Shown here piece by piece: positions 8,201-17,598 of a stretch of 64,000 nucleotides of DNA; position 1 is the stretch's first letter; every line of letters starts with the position of its first letter. The translations under genes were made by a program, and so were the position numbers. A model generated the notes under the pieces. It worked only from the letters and a program-made list of their open reading frames with translations, made no database searches and was not told where the DNA came from. Source of the stretch: Tenacibaculum tangerinum. GTDB taxonomy: Bacteria; Bacteroidota; Bacteroidia; Flavobacteriales; Flavobacteriaceae. The DNA lies in assembly GCF_029853675.1 (NCBI RefSeq), contig NZ_CP122539.1:1941001-2005000 (forward strand), in the 5' to 3' direction.

Positions 8201-10381
8201 TTTTACTCTTTTGCATAATTCTGCTATGGTTTGTTGATAACTTGCTAGTACGAGACTGTCTATATCTCTTATGTTTAATGGAATTTTTGTGTCTAAAATA
8301 TACGTGTGTACTAAAGTTTCAGTAAGATCTGTTAGAATAAAATCACTCAATTCGGGTTCTTCTTTCCATACTTCTCTTTCTCTTAAAACTTCTGTTTCTT
8401 TATTCAACTCGTATATAATATCTCTTGCCGACGCATCTTTATTTTTGTCTATAACACTATCTATTAAATATCCTATCGAGTCTTCTTCTTTTGTTAGACT
8501 TTCTTTAACAATGTTTTCTTGTTCTAAGTACTTGCTATATTCTTTGGCTTCTGTAGTATATTTGTACGTATAATCTTCGTTAACACTTATCTCTTTTGAA
8601 AGTAAATTCATTTCACTTACAGACTCTTTTACTGATGGGGTTTCTCCTTTTATCAATTCTTTTTCTAAAATGCTTACTCCCTTTATATAATCGTAGTCTG
8701 CAGCACTAGCCGCTACTGTATTGACTTTTGGATCGGTTAATTTAAAGGCTGAAAATGTTTTACTTACTTCTGATAAAATGCAATTTTGTTCTGCTCTCCA
8801 AGCATTTAACAACATTTTTAAATCTTCAAACTCACATTCGTAATTATCGGTGTTGATGGTTTGTTTGGTCGCATTGATAGAAAGTGTTTTGACATCAAAA
8901 CTCAATCCGTTTTCTTTCTTTCGTTTCAGGATTTTCGCTAATGCTTCACGATACATTTTTCCTTGATGCCCTTCTATTCTGTAAAAATCATTTTTATCGA
9001 TATTGTACGATAGTGGCTTTTGAATTGCCAATGCTTTGGAAAGATTTTCTTTGTGATAACTTAAGTTTTGATTAGCTCTGTAGTTTTTTGTTTTGTCAAA
9101 ACTCCATTTTTGTAAAAATTCTGAAGAAACTTTGTAATAAAATGGCACCGCTTTTTTGCTCAATGCAGTGTGTGCTTGCGATGGCGTTATTTCGATGTCT
9201 TCTGATTTTGTTTTTCCTATATAACTATTTACTATCGCTACAGCTCTTTCGAGTAATAACTGTATTTTTTGAAGATTTTCGTTTTCATGCCCTACAATAG
9301 TTGATTTATAAAATCGGTGACGTAGCACTGGGTATTCTGCTTCTTTTATGAGCTTTCCTAACATGATGTGCTTTGGAAATGCGCCTATATTCGGACAACA
9401 GTTTACATTAATATGTAGCAATAGTTCTTTAATTTCATTGTACGTATCAACCAAGTCTTTAATAACATCGTAACGGTATTGAAAGTCTAACGGAACTGCT
9501 AACGAACTAAAACTAAATAAGGCTTTTATTTTAGTGGTTATCGATGGTTTTTGAAATTTTGACAATATCGTATCATAGCCTTCTATTAAATCGACACTAA
9601 TGCTTTCATCTTTAACTACACTATCGAACTCTGCTTTTAATAATGAAAATGTTTTGGTGTTGGTTTCATGCAACACTACTCTTTTTGCTTCTACCACAGG
9701 TAATTCGTCATTAATTTTATACCAATTGTGCTTTAAAAAGATGGAATCTTTAGCTGCAATGGCTTCTAAATCTTCTATACGAATAAGTAGTACTCGTAAG
9801 TTGTTAATCTGCTCAATACCTTGGTTATCGCAGGTTAGTTTATTACACAATACATCTTCATTAGAGTATTGCTCTAAGTACAACAACACCGCCATTTTTT
9901 GTATCCCTGAAAAATCAACCAAAGGGGTATGCGATTCATCTTCTTCTGTATGTAACTCCCATAAATCATATTGCTTTTCTTGCGTATTTCTAAATCGGTC
10001 GTATGTACCGTCGGTATCTTCAAACTTTTTATAGAATGAGAACGTTTTTAAAGCTAGGTTTTCTTCTAGCAAGTCAAAAAACTGGACTAAATCTCCGTCG
10101 GTAGTTACGGCAGTTCCTTGACTTATTTGAATGCCATTAACCGCTGTTTTATCTGCGTTAAATTTAGGAGTTACTTCAAACCCACAAGCTATTCCTACAC
10201 CACTCAGCCCAAGTCTCGACAAACGGTTTTGGTCGTCAAAATAGTCTATAAATGTGTTTAATTGCGTTTCTGTTAATACTTGATTCGCATTGAACTTACT
10301 ATATTCAGTCGTAATTTCTTTTAGTTTCAGGTTAGTCGTTTCCATACGTATACTATTTTGGCTGTGTTCATGAATAAACAC
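5228..10381 (-). CDS. giant eCIS structural protein with C-terminal Ig/PKD-like repeats
   Basis: This 1717-aa protein has an N-terminal head (about 1-120, containing NRLSRLGLSGVGIACGFEVT) typical of a large protein found in Bacteroidota eCIS and related loci. A long, mostly helical middle (about 120-770) follows, and then several beta-rich modules. PKD/Ig-like segments are visible near residues 1140 (KYSWDFMGDGTRVE), 1295-1370 (LQYHWNVNNIES) and 1457-1540 (YIWVINDVQRDP). A pair of cysteines (YMCCSDCAP) lies near residue 1000. The C-terminal about 180 residues are helical. It begins 10 bp after the Afp12-like gene and overlaps the tape-measure gene. Its position suggests a particle component, perhaps a surface or receptor-binding part. 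The exact role is not known to me. Confidence 0.75.
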   Translation of the reverse strand: MFIHEHSQNSIRMETTNLKLKEITTEYSKFNANQVLTETQLNTFIDYFDDQNRLSRLGLSGVGIACGFEVTPKFNADKTAVNGIQISQGTAVTTDGDLVQFFDLLEENLALKTFSFYKKFEDTDGTYDRFRNTQEKQYDLWELHTEEDESHTPLVDFSGIQKMAVLLYLEQYSNEDVLCNKLTCDNQGIEQINNLRVLLIRIEDLEAIAAKDSIFLKHNWYKINDELPVVEAKRVVLHETNTKTFSLLKAEFDSVVKDESISVDLIEGYDTILSKFQKPSITTKIKALFSFSSLAVPLDFQYRYDVIKDLVDTYNEIKELLLHINVNCCPNIGAFPKHIMLGKLIKEAEYPVLRHRFYKSTIVGHENENLQKIQLLLERAVAIVNSYIGKTKSEDIEITPSQAHTALSKKAVPFYYKVSSEFLQKWSFDKTKNYRANQNLSYHKENLSKALAIQKPLSYNIDKNDFYRIEGHQGKMYREALAKILKRKKENGLSFDVKTLSINATKQTINTDNYECEFEDLKMLLNAWRAEQNCILSEVSKTFSAFKLTDPKVNTVAASAADYDYIKGVSILEKELIKGETPSVKESVSEMNLLSKEISVNEDYTYKYTTEAKEYSKYLEQENIVKESLTKEEDSIGYLIDSVIDKNKDASARDIIYELNKETEVLREREVWKEEPELSDFILTDLTETLVHTYILDTKIPLNIRDIDSLVLASYQQTIAELCKRVKRLQATYSGTSLQPSTKQILGLLINQLSIVCCSGKKLETLLAEIDKRKKKILERIQLSEFVKQHPGLEHKAGVIPGGTFVMVYVTENAADKNTFEEVVLDVVFKNQPITTNTETEFIKDELFPSKDTFFEKEMFYENGGVIKLWDESSSIAFSFVDANYFNKEKEASISNIVLVGKTLAETVSNLTAFLNGIWFKTGMSKTLNAEETIMYKDGSIGMRITIKDTLVPKGEYFFQIYNPVVLETDKPLYFDENQPIRENETLRNTVVADFSLPYMCCSDCAPVNFIIPKEPPFLILPQNNICLQNNTEMEPLIFTLRPLDGEVKANVNEGVESGVYFDEEDKKWKIDITKIDKSLLGKPITFTVNGEPTDCELTVYPALELTVTVDRPIEYNADKSRARVTYLLKWHDSDFVNADFFTNIKYSWDFMGDGTRVERTPINNKVFQNYTLPIDDINNEIHPGLTISLGPCSKEIPIEPIKFDTLTPSELAIQPKYCIDLGKEEEVRISFTNVNGTITIVGGAIEGLSIENSELLVDVASFRTYDQSIEFLEDEQPTNARIRIYEVKQISITERSESRYVWNNGQLFYEAAFEAILPDGVKPDGLQYHWNVNNIESKTELFNPKLSVKEGNENTYIIFLTIADGNGCVSTAQFTKSIAFPEFKIDLDGTTFCLSDKEPHPVVVRPTFEGVQLTGGNVKLNEAIKVWEFVPANSGLTNSGTVTIGIVGTFVTQAVTLIATPKASFTYSFDQERKILSLTNTSDQGDEYIWVINDVQRDPQVNRVTITEDLSNFDGDQIKVSLIAASKCGEHTATEVIEIGKIQDETCEEITKGEIENYYLLNRFNIEDGGSDTNVNIVVVVPTNDAYADIIGDKSNAFLTGENNNKLRELFLELLNKTTNLLKTSSNDNERKLISKYYKAQVRLFFNILHCQQQTVLETDENRQVIQGILEEISTGFTEGQIEKEEALLEFLRKCSVEIQAQYISDFITDKLIPLL

Positions 10382-10390
10382 GTACTATTT

Positions 10391-13300
10391 TTATGAGTTT
10401 TCTTCGTTATTATTTTCTTTTTCTGTTTGTATATTTCCGATACTAGATTGGTTTAGTATAATTCTACCGTCTAAGGCTTCGTCTTCTGCATTACAATCGG
10501 TTAATCTTCCTACTGGATAAATGGTGTTTAATTGCTGCATTGCATGTATTAAGTCTTGCAATTCACCATTTTCTATTGGTTGTTTTTGCTCTTGGTTTGT
10601 TTTTGCAATTAGGTATGCTTTATAGGCATCTTCAAACTGTAATAAATCGTTTTCTTCATCTGCTATGGTTTCTTTTCGCTCTCCTACCCAGCAAATTCTT
10701 GGTAAAATATGTGCTGGTAGTTCTTGTCGAATTACATCTTCCATGTAATGTCTAAAATCTGGATTTGAAAAACGATAGGTATAACCTGGTAACACAATAC
10801 TTACTCGGTAAGAATAGGGGTCAATTGTTCCGCAGTCTTCACAGTCTTTGGCGCAAATGGGTAAAAAGTTTTCGACTCCAGTACTGGCATTTTGTGAACG
10901 CAAAATCATCTGGTCTTTATGATACTTTCCTTTTTTTAGAGTGCCTTTTAAAAAATCTTTTTCTAATAGAAAAATAATGTTTTCTATGGCACTTTTCAAG
11001 GCGTTTCTGTTTTTGTATTCACCTGACTCGGCAACGATAAATTCACTACTGTCTTCAACTTCTTCAGGATTAATTACATCAAACCAATAGTTAACACCTA
11101 CCGATGAATTTGTAGGTGCAGCTTGATGTATTCTTATAAATCCGATTTGCTTTTTATCTATAGTTTCTTTTTTAACTATTTCTTCTAAATCACCTTTTTT
11201 TGTTTGTAAAACTTGTTCTGCTATCAAATAAAACCCTTCTATTGCAAGGTTTTCGCTTGCATAGTTCTTTTTGGCTGATAACAAAATACTTCCATCGTTA
11301 TACTTTAACCTCCAGCTAAACACTGTGTTGCTATTGTCTATTAGCTCATAGATTTCTACATACGATTCGGTAACATCTGGACGCAATAGCATGTGCTCTA
11401 CTAAAAACATTCCTTCTTCGGTAAACTCTTTTTTAAGAAAAGAAATTACTTCTAGCAATGCTTCTTTCAAGTCATTAGTATCTTCATAATACTTGTGTTG
11501 TTTGGCTATGATATAATCGCTACTGCTTTCAGGTTTTTCTGGATTCACCACATCGAAAGAGTACTTTACAGGAATAGAAGGGTTTGATGGGGTCGACTCA
11601 TGAATTCTAATGAATCCAATTTGTGTATCACCTGTAATATCTTCTTCAAATGCTTTTTCGATATCTTTTTCTTTGGTTTGTACAACTTGTAATACCGTAA
11701 AATATAGTTCTTCAATAGCGAAGGCTATACTAGCATAGTGCTCTGTTGCCGACAACAAGATATTGCCCTCGTTATCTCTTAATCTCCATCGATAGGTATT
11801 ACTGCCTTCCGTTACTTCGTATATTTCTACGTTGGTTTCTGTTACATTTCTTCTTTTTTCATTGGTCATTCCCATTAGGCGTGCGATTCGTTTTTGAAAT
11901 CCAGAAACATTATTCGTATCCCATAAATTTTCTGGGGTTTGTTTGTAGTAGTTGAAAGCTGTCCCTCTTTCGCTACTAATAACTTGGTAGTCTTTTAAAA
12001 AGGCTTCTTTGTTTGACAATACAATTTCATCTGTAGCTGTTCCGTATAGGGCTTTCATAATGAAGGTGTACTCTCCGAATCGTTCTGCAAAACGTGCTAA
12101 TAAATGGTCTAAAATGGCATTTCTTCGTGCTATGTTATTATCAAACTGATTGAATAACATTTTTGTCAATTCGTCATCATCGGATTGTGGATATTCGCTA
12201 ACGAGTTCGTCAAAGTCTTTAATGTCTTTTACGGCTTGGGTAAAAAAGGTGCGTGCTTCTTGTCCGGAAACAGAAAATAATGTTCTTACTTGTGATAAGT
12301 GTTTGAAATAGCTTGCTAAAATTTGATCGAAAAACGTTAAATATGCCTTTAGTTGTTTTGCTTTGGCTCTTCTTTCGTTAGTAACGTGTACTGCTAGTCC
12401 TTCTTGACCAATTCCGTAGGTATCAGGAAAGTCATTTTGAATCGTAGTGTATTCGCCAGCTTCTATCGCGCTACCTTTGGGAAGCGATAAAACCTTATCT
12501 TTATCGGCTATTTGTTGTGACTCAATTTCATCTGTTTTTAATTGTGCTACATACTCATATACTCTATCATAATTTAAGTTTAGTGGAAGAAATCCTTTAC
12601 TAAAATTAAACGTGCTCTTTTCACACAATATTGGCTTTTTATCTGGGTCGATACATACTACCCATCTGTTCTCCTGTACAATATCCTCATTACAAAACCC
12701 TACAGAGATATCTTTTATTAATTTAACTCCCTCGATGTTCATGATGATTTTCATCACGTCAGAAAGGCGTACTTCTTTTCTTAATTCTGCTTTTTTGAGT
12801 TCTTCTGTATCTATAAATCCGTTGCTTAATACTGGTCCGTCAAATATGGCATCGGTAGTATAGCCTTTGTCTAGCATTTGTTGAATTGAATAGAATTGTA
12901 ACGAAGGTGATAAGTATTTTTCTATTTCAACTAAAATATTGGCATATACCCATTCTTCATCTGCTTCTGGCACCACCTCAACATTCGCACAAATAGCAAT
13001 GGGCTGGGTAGCTACTTCTTTTACTTCTATTAAATCTTCGCATAAGTTCCTGTTTTGATGGTAGGTAGTTTTAATGTTTGCAAAAACCTGCTCTTTGGTG
13101 TAGCCTTCTTCAACATCTACCAACAACGAGTACAGTCCTTTTAGGGTAAAATCTTTTTGAAATTCTGGTAAAATATCTTCAAACTTTTGGTAGCCTAATT
13201 TGTTGTTCTTACAGTCAACAAACACCTGTTTATCATACGTTCGTAACCAACAGTTTTTTACGCCTTCTAAATCAATAAACAATTTTCTATAATCTAATTC

Positions 13301-13606
13301 ATTGACGGGTTTGGTTGGAAAAATTTCTGAGGCCTTATAAAACTGTGCCTGTAGTGATAGGTTTGGGTCTTTAGATGCTAATAAATCTTCTAGTGGTGTA
13401 TCGATACGCATGCCTAAATCGGTAATTGCGTAACACAGCATTTCTAAAATGGTAACGCCAGGGTCGTGTGAATTGAAGTCAGTCCATAATTTTCCACCAA
13501 ATGTTTCTAAATAAGAGATTCCTTCTTTTCTTAAAAAAGAAAAATCTAAATCGTCTTTGGTCGCTATATTCTTAGGAATGCTAATATGTTCGTTTATAGT
13601 TGACAT
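10391..13606 (-). CDS. eCIS baseplate wedge protein (Afp12-like) with duplicated YegP-like inserts
   Basis: This 1071-aa protein begins with the segment WTDFNSHDPGVTILEMLCYA (around residues 40-60), which is characteristic of Afp12-type baseplate proteins. The C-terminus contains YRVSIVLPGYTYRFSNPDFR and RQELPAHILPRICWV, also typical of the family. Between them, at about 595-742 and 750-902, lie two similar domains of about 150 residues, each with a WRLxxxxGxILLSA core and an IGFIRIH segment. The core resembles the YegP/DUF1508 fold. The start overlaps the end of the Afp11-like gene by 13 bp, so the two baseplate partners are coupled. The duplicated inserts make it longer than a minimal Afp12 protein and could decorate the baseplate. 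Confidence 0.83.
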   Translation of the reverse strand: MSTINEHISIPKNIATKDDLDFSFLRKEGISYLETFGGKLWTDFNSHDPGVTILEMLCYAITDLGMRIDTPLEDLLASKDPNLSLQAQFYKASEIFPTKPVNELDYRKLFIDLEGVKNCWLRTYDKQVFVDCKNNKLGYQKFEDILPEFQKDFTLKGLYSLLVDVEEGYTKEQVFANIKTTYHQNRNLCEDLIEVKEVATQPIAICANVEVVPEADEEWVYANILVEIEKYLSPSLQFYSIQQMLDKGYTTDAIFDGPVLSNGFIDTEELKKAELRKEVRLSDVMKIIMNIEGVKLIKDISVGFCNEDIVQENRWVVCIDPDKKPILCEKSTFNFSKGFLPLNLNYDRVYEYVAQLKTDEIESQQIADKDKVLSLPKGSAIEAGEYTTIQNDFPDTYGIGQEGLAVHVTNERRAKAKQLKAYLTFFDQILASYFKHLSQVRTLFSVSGQEARTFFTQAVKDIKDFDELVSEYPQSDDDELTKMLFNQFDNNIARRNAILDHLLARFAERFGEYTFIMKALYGTATDEIVLSNKEAFLKDYQVISSERGTAFNYYKQTPENLWDTNNVSGFQKRIARLMGMTNEKRRNVTETNVEIYEVTEGSNTYRWRLRDNEGNILLSATEHYASIAFAIEELYFTVLQVVQTKEKDIEKAFEEDITGDTQIGFIRIHESTPSNPSIPVKYSFDVVNPEKPESSSDYIIAKQHKYYEDTNDLKEALLEVISFLKKEFTEEGMFLVEHMLLRPDVTESYVEIYELIDNSNTVFSWRLKYNDGSILLSAKKNYASENLAIEGFYLIAEQVLQTKKGDLEEIVKKETIDKKQIGFIRIHQAAPTNSSVGVNYWFDVINPEEVEDSSEFIVAESGEYKNRNALKSAIENIIFLLEKDFLKGTLKKGKYHKDQMILRSQNASTGVENFLPICAKDCEDCGTIDPYSYRVSIVLPGYTYRFSNPDFRHYMEDVIRQELPAHILPRICWVGERKETIADEENDLLQFEDAYKAYLIAKTNQEQKQPIENGELQDLIHAMQQLNTIYPVGRLTDCNAEDEALDGRIILNQSSIGNIQTEKENNNEENS

Positions 13607-16600
13607 GTAGGTTCTGTAATTTTTTTAGTGCCTTTGCAGGTGGTTAATACGGTACTTACACGATGTGTTTTTGCAGATACTAATATGGACTTTGGGTCGC
13701 TGGGTGTTATCTTATAAACTTTTGCATCTCCATTCATCGTTACATTTTGTAAATAATCTACATACGGCAATTTTTCTAAATAGTCTATCAAGATACTTTT
13801 GTGAAGCATAATTCCGAAGGTTACTTCTTTGGTTTCGTCAAAAGCCCAAGGAGATAAAAACTTGGTAATGTCTGTTTTTAACTGTTCGATGTAAAAATTC
13901 TCGTCATAGCCTTCATAAAAACTTACTTCGAGTCCAATACTTACTTCTTCGTAGTTAGGGTTGATAACTTCTGCTTGTACGTGTAGCGTGTTTAATGTAT
14001 TAATATACTGTGTTACGCTATTTAACGTAGCTTTGCTTACTCGTGGTTGATAGATGTCGAATACATTTTTATTTACTGTATCTGGCACTACTACGAGTGT
14101 TACATGACCTGCCGCAGTAAAACTTGTTTTTGAGGTATGGTTTAAGCATTTTACTTTATAAATATCTGGGAATTCCTGAAGGATTACATGCTCGTAATCC
14201 CACAAGGTTATGGCTCTATTTTTATGGCGTAAGCGCTCGCTGATTCTTCTGTAAAAATTAGCGTCTGACTCTTCTGGACTTCCTCCAAAAGAACTATACG
14301 GTTGCGAAACGGATTTAATTTGTGGGATACGTGTTACCATTTTTTTAATGGTTCCACTTGGTAATCCGTTTTTTAAATGACTTACCTCATTATTGTTATT
14401 CTCAAACGATGCTTTTACCGCTTGTGCATGAATGCCTATGGCTTTACATACTGCATCGTATGATTTGTTCATGTGTGCTTTTATCCAAGTATATCCTGAG
14501 GGTAATAGTGTATTGTTGGAAGTAGCTTCTTTGGGTATTGAAAACGTAATAATTCCTGATTTTAAGAAATTATCGGTGTTATTCGATAGGATATTGTTTT
14601 CGAGTGTTTTCCATTTATTGTTGCATAATATTGACCAGTGTATCTTTTCGTTTTCTCCAAAACTTTCTACTAATGGATTTTCACTTCCTTCCAACACCTG
14701 AATTAATAAAGATAGGTTTTGCTGTGGTTCTAGGTCTTCTATTCCTAAAAATAGGTAGCCTCCTAAACAGTAGTTGGGTACTAAAACAGTTTGAATGGTG
14801 TCTTTATCGAACACATCGACAATCTCTTTTTCTTCTTGTAAGTATTTCTTTTCTGCATAATTTTCTTCGTGCTGCCCAAAAGGGTGTTCATGAAACAATT
14901 GTATGCGATTTCCTTCTAAGTTCATTTCTTCCATCACCAAAACTTCCTCTGCTGAATAGTCTATAGAAATAGATTCTACTAGCGGTGTATAAGGTTCGTT
15001 AGGAAGGTTAATATTTTTATTATCTGCACTTATTGCCAGCGCATAGAGTTTAGGGTACAACTCGTGTAAAAATGATTGTTCTAAGGATAGTTGCAACGGA
15101 CCTGCCTTATCAATTTCATACGCATTTCCTGGGTTGGTTACTGTAAAAACGCTGGTATACAATACTTCTTCATTATCTCCGTCTTCAACAACTTCTTTTT
15201 TAAAAAGGTTGGCTATTTCTCCTATCGTTTCTTTAGCTGCTCCTGCAGCATGGACTAATCGCTTTTCTACTTTAAAATAGGTATAATCCTTAACTATTAA
15301 GTCTGTTGGGTTTATAGATTTACTAAGTTTATTTGCATACGTTAAGATTGAAGAAAAACTTGATGATTTTAGGTATGCTTGATACCATTCTCTAAAATCA
15401 TCTGGGGTATTTTTCCAACGTAGGTTTACGCTGAAATCATTCCATTTTTTTGAGAAGGCTTCGTTGTAGCTTACACTAAAATTCGATCCTTCAATAGGGC
15501 GTGTAGTAAAAGGATGAAATGGTTTTCTGGTTCTCACCACTCCGTTATCGTTTTCAACAGTTGCTGATTGTACTCCTTTAACAGCTGTTTTTATGGTTAC
15601 TTTTTCAAGTGCGTTTCCTGCTAAGAATCTATAAAAATCATATCCTTCGGTTGTTGAAACATCAAACACAAAACGTACTAACGGATGTGAGGTGTTGTAC
15701 TTTTTTAGTAAAAATTCTTCATTATAGCCTACCAATGCATCGGCATCATAGCCTAAAGTAAATTTGAAACTTATTTGATTGGTGGTAACTAACGCTCCAT
15801 CGTTTACATTATTAATAGCAACCAATGTTGGTTCTATCCATTTTTCTTTACCACTTCCAAATAATTGAACGGTTTGCAACAATTCGCTTACATTAAAAGT
15901 ATTGGCTTCAAAGTTGTTTTTAAAATCAATAGTAATGGTTACCGTTCTATCTCCTTCTTGTAATAATAGCATGGGTGAGGCAATTGCAAAACCTACTTCT
16001 GCATCTGGCAGTTCAGAAGCATTTTTTCCGTTTGCAGGATATCCGAAAGGATACCAGTAGGGAGTCTCTTCGGGTAGTGGTTCTTCAAAACCGTCTTTGG
16101 TATTTGCTACTGCACTTACTTTTATCTTTTTTAACGTTTCTGAATTGTTATTATACATCGTTTTTATAGCTGCCACCGAAGCTTTGTTTACGATGAGTTC
16201 TTTAGTCGTTTCGTATACTAACGGATTTCCGAGGCTATCTTTTTTTGCGTCTAATAAAGTTCCTTCTTCAATTCGTTCGTTCGTCATTTTTTTTGCCAAT
16301 TCAAAAATGACATGCACCTGGTCGGGAGTGGCTTCTCGCTTTTGAACTTGTAGTATTTCTTTGTAGTAGAAATCTAAATGGCGTTTGGTTAACTTATTAA
16401 AACGTTCTTTTGAAAATTCTAATAATTGTAAAAAGCAAACGAACAAGGTTAAATGCGGACTCAGTTTTCCTTCTTTAGTATATCCTTCGAGGGTTGCTTG
16501 AATGTTTTCTTTTAATTTATCGTACGCTCTAGTTCCTCTAAAGGGAATCTCTGCTGTGGTTATTTTTTTAAAAAAGGCTTGCCAATTTCCAGCGGGTATT

Positions 16601-16776
16601 TTGTGATTTTCTGTTGGAAAATAATGTAGTTTTTCAGCAAAATTATAGGCAAACAACATCCAATCTTCTATAGTAAAATCGTGAAGTTCGAAATTGTCAG
16701 GATCTAATGCATCAATATAGCGCAGCTCTTGTCCTGTTCCGTTTCGTTGTAATATGCTAGAAATGATTTTACTCAT
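13594..16776 (-). CDS. eCIS baseplate J-like protein (Afp11-like)
   Basis: This 1060-aa protein forms the baseplate wedge with Afp12 and triggers sheath contraction in characterised systems. The diagnostic part is in the C-terminal third: SVSQPYSSFGGSPEESD and YRRISERLRHKNRAITLWDY, followed by FPDIYKVKCLNH. This is the baseplate-J/gp6 signature seen in Afp11 proteins. The N-terminal part (about 1-150) is helical and begins MSKIISSILQRNGTGQE. The middle is beta-rich. It follows the gp25-like gene with a 6-bp gap and overlaps the Afp12-like gene, matching the conserved baseplate gene order. Confidence 0.87.
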   Translation of the reverse strand: MSKIISSILQRNGTGQELRYIDALDPDNFELHDFTIEDWMLFAYNFAEKLHYFPTENHKIPAGNWQAFFKKITTAEIPFRGTRAYDKLKENIQATLEGYTKEGKLSPHLTLFVCFLQLLEFSKERFNKLTKRHLDFYYKEILQVQKREATPDQVHVIFELAKKMTNERIEEGTLLDAKKDSLGNPLVYETTKELIVNKASVAAIKTMYNNNSETLKKIKVSAVANTKDGFEEPLPEETPYWYPFGYPANGKNASELPDAEVGFAIASPMLLLQEGDRTVTITIDFKNNFEANTFNVSELLQTVQLFGSGKEKWIEPTLVAINNVNDGALVTTNQISFKFTLGYDADALVGYNEEFLLKKYNTSHPLVRFVFDVSTTEGYDFYRFLAGNALEKVTIKTAVKGVQSATVENDNGVVRTRKPFHPFTTRPIEGSNFSVSYNEAFSKKWNDFSVNLRWKNTPDDFREWYQAYLKSSSFSSILTYANKLSKSINPTDLIVKDYTYFKVEKRLVHAAGAAKETIGEIANLFKKEVVEDGDNEEVLYTSVFTVTNPGNAYEIDKAGPLQLSLEQSFLHELYPKLYALAISADNKNINLPNEPYTPLVESISIDYSAEEVLVMEEMNLEGNRIQLFHEHPFGQHEENYAEKKYLQEEKEIVDVFDKDTIQTVLVPNYCLGGYLFLGIEDLEPQQNLSLLIQVLEGSENPLVESFGENEKIHWSILCNNKWKTLENNILSNNTDNFLKSGIITFSIPKEATSNNTLLPSGYTWIKAHMNKSYDAVCKAIGIHAQAVKASFENNNNEVSHLKNGLPSGTIKKMVTRIPQIKSVSQPYSSFGGSPEESDANFYRRISERLRHKNRAITLWDYEHVILQEFPDIYKVKCLNHTSKTSFTAAGHVTLVVVPDTVNKNVFDIYQPRVSKATLNSVTQYINTLNTLHVQAEVINPNYEEVSIGLEVSFYEGYDENFYIEQLKTDITKFLSPWAFDETKEVTFGIMLHKSILIDYLEKLPYVDYLQNVTMNGDAKVYKITPSDPKSILVSAKTHRVSTVLTTCKGTKKITEPTCQL

Positions 16777-16782
16777 AATATT

Positions 16783-17196
16783 TTAATTTATGTCGGTTCC
16801 TTCTCCTTTGTAAAAAGGGAAAACTACATTGGTTCTACTATTGGTAGCTCTAACTCTGTATTCAATTTTTATTACTAACATTCCTCCTAAGGGGTCTGTT
16901 TCTGAAACATCAATATGAAGTACATCTATTCGTGGTTCGTGATATAGAATGGCCGTTTCTATTAAATCTTTGGCATAGGTTATGAGTGTTCTATCTAACT
17001 TTTCAAAAAGAAGTTCTTGTAAATTACATCCATAATTGGGTAGCATTACACGTTCGCCTAATCGAGTAGTTAACAATATTTCTAAGCTACTTTTTATGTC
17101 CTCTTCTTCAGAAATCATAATGGTTTCACTTAGGTCTTTTGAAAATTCTGGCGGAAAATCCCAACCTATTCCTAAAAATGCTTTTTTATTTTCCAT
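16783..17196 (-). CDS. GPW/gp25-family baseplate protein (Afp9-like)
   Basis: At 137 aa this is the usual size for the gp25 family, which links the baseplate to the first sheath ring. Visible family features are FLGIGWDFPPEF at the N-terminus, SSLEILLTTRLGERVMLPNY in the middle (the TRxGER-P-YG core) and the following LIETAILYHEPRIDVL. It lies between the PAAR gene (2-bp gap) and the Afp11-like gene (6-bp gap) in the canonical baseplate order. Confidence 0.92.
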   Translation of the reverse strand: MENKKAFLGIGWDFPPEFSKDLSETIMISEEEDIKSSLEILLTTRLGERVMLPNYGCNLQELLFEKLDRTLITYAKDLIETAILYHEPRIDVLHIDVSETDPLGGMLVIKIEYRVRATNSRTNVVFPFYKGEGTDIN

Positions 17197-17198
17197 GA

Positions 17199-17489
17199 TT
17201 ATCCTATTAAAACTGTAGGTTCTCCTAGTACGATGGTTCCTCCATGCGCTGTACTATCTCCCATTCTTGCGGCTGGCGCTCCTCCTATTAACACACTTCC
17301 TGAACCTGCTACAATGCTATCTGGTGGTCCTGTACAAGTTGCCATATCACCTACTCTGGCTGCTGGTAACCCTCCTATTAACACGGTGGGTTCTCCTGCC
17401 GGTAAGATTGGTCCTCCAACATGTGGAACGGTGCCTGTTACCATGGGGCATACGTGCATATCTGTTATTCTTGCGGCTGGATTTCCCAT
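17199..17489 (-). CDS. PAAR-repeat spike-tip protein (Afp10-like)
   Basis: This 96-aa protein is made almost wholly of PAAR repeats: PAARITDMHVCP, PAARVGDMATCTGPP and PAARMGDSTAHGG, with GGP/GGL turns and conserved His and Cys residues able to bind a zinc ion. PAAR proteins form a sharp conical cap on the VgrG spike and can carry effectors. This one is a bare PAAR without a toxin extension, so any cargo must load elsewhere, for example in the tube lumen. It lies downstream of the VgrG-like gene and 2 bp before the gp25 gene. Confidence 0.93.
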   Translation of the reverse strand: MGNPAARITDMHVCPMVTGTVPHVGGPILPAGEPTVLIGGLPAARVGDMATCTGPPDSIVAGSGSVLIGGAPAARMGDSTAHGGTIVLGEPTVLIG

Positions 17490-17598
17490 ATCAGTTATTG
17501 GTTTTTGGTTGTTAGTTTTTAGTTTTTAGTTTTTAATATTAATTGTTCTCTCTTCTTGGTTCTTGGTTCTTGTTTCTCTTCTCTCTTCTCTCTTTTCA
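17490..17598. repeat. low-complexity intergenic tract between PAAR and VgrG-like genes
   Basis: The 109-bp spacer consists of short direct repeats on the plus strand: three copies of a TTTTTAG/TTAGTTTT-type unit, then TTGGTTC copies, then TCTTCTC runs. It has the same kind of composition as the spacers at 20049-20117 and 26712-26782. I see no gene or clear hairpin in it. Confidence 0.6.
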
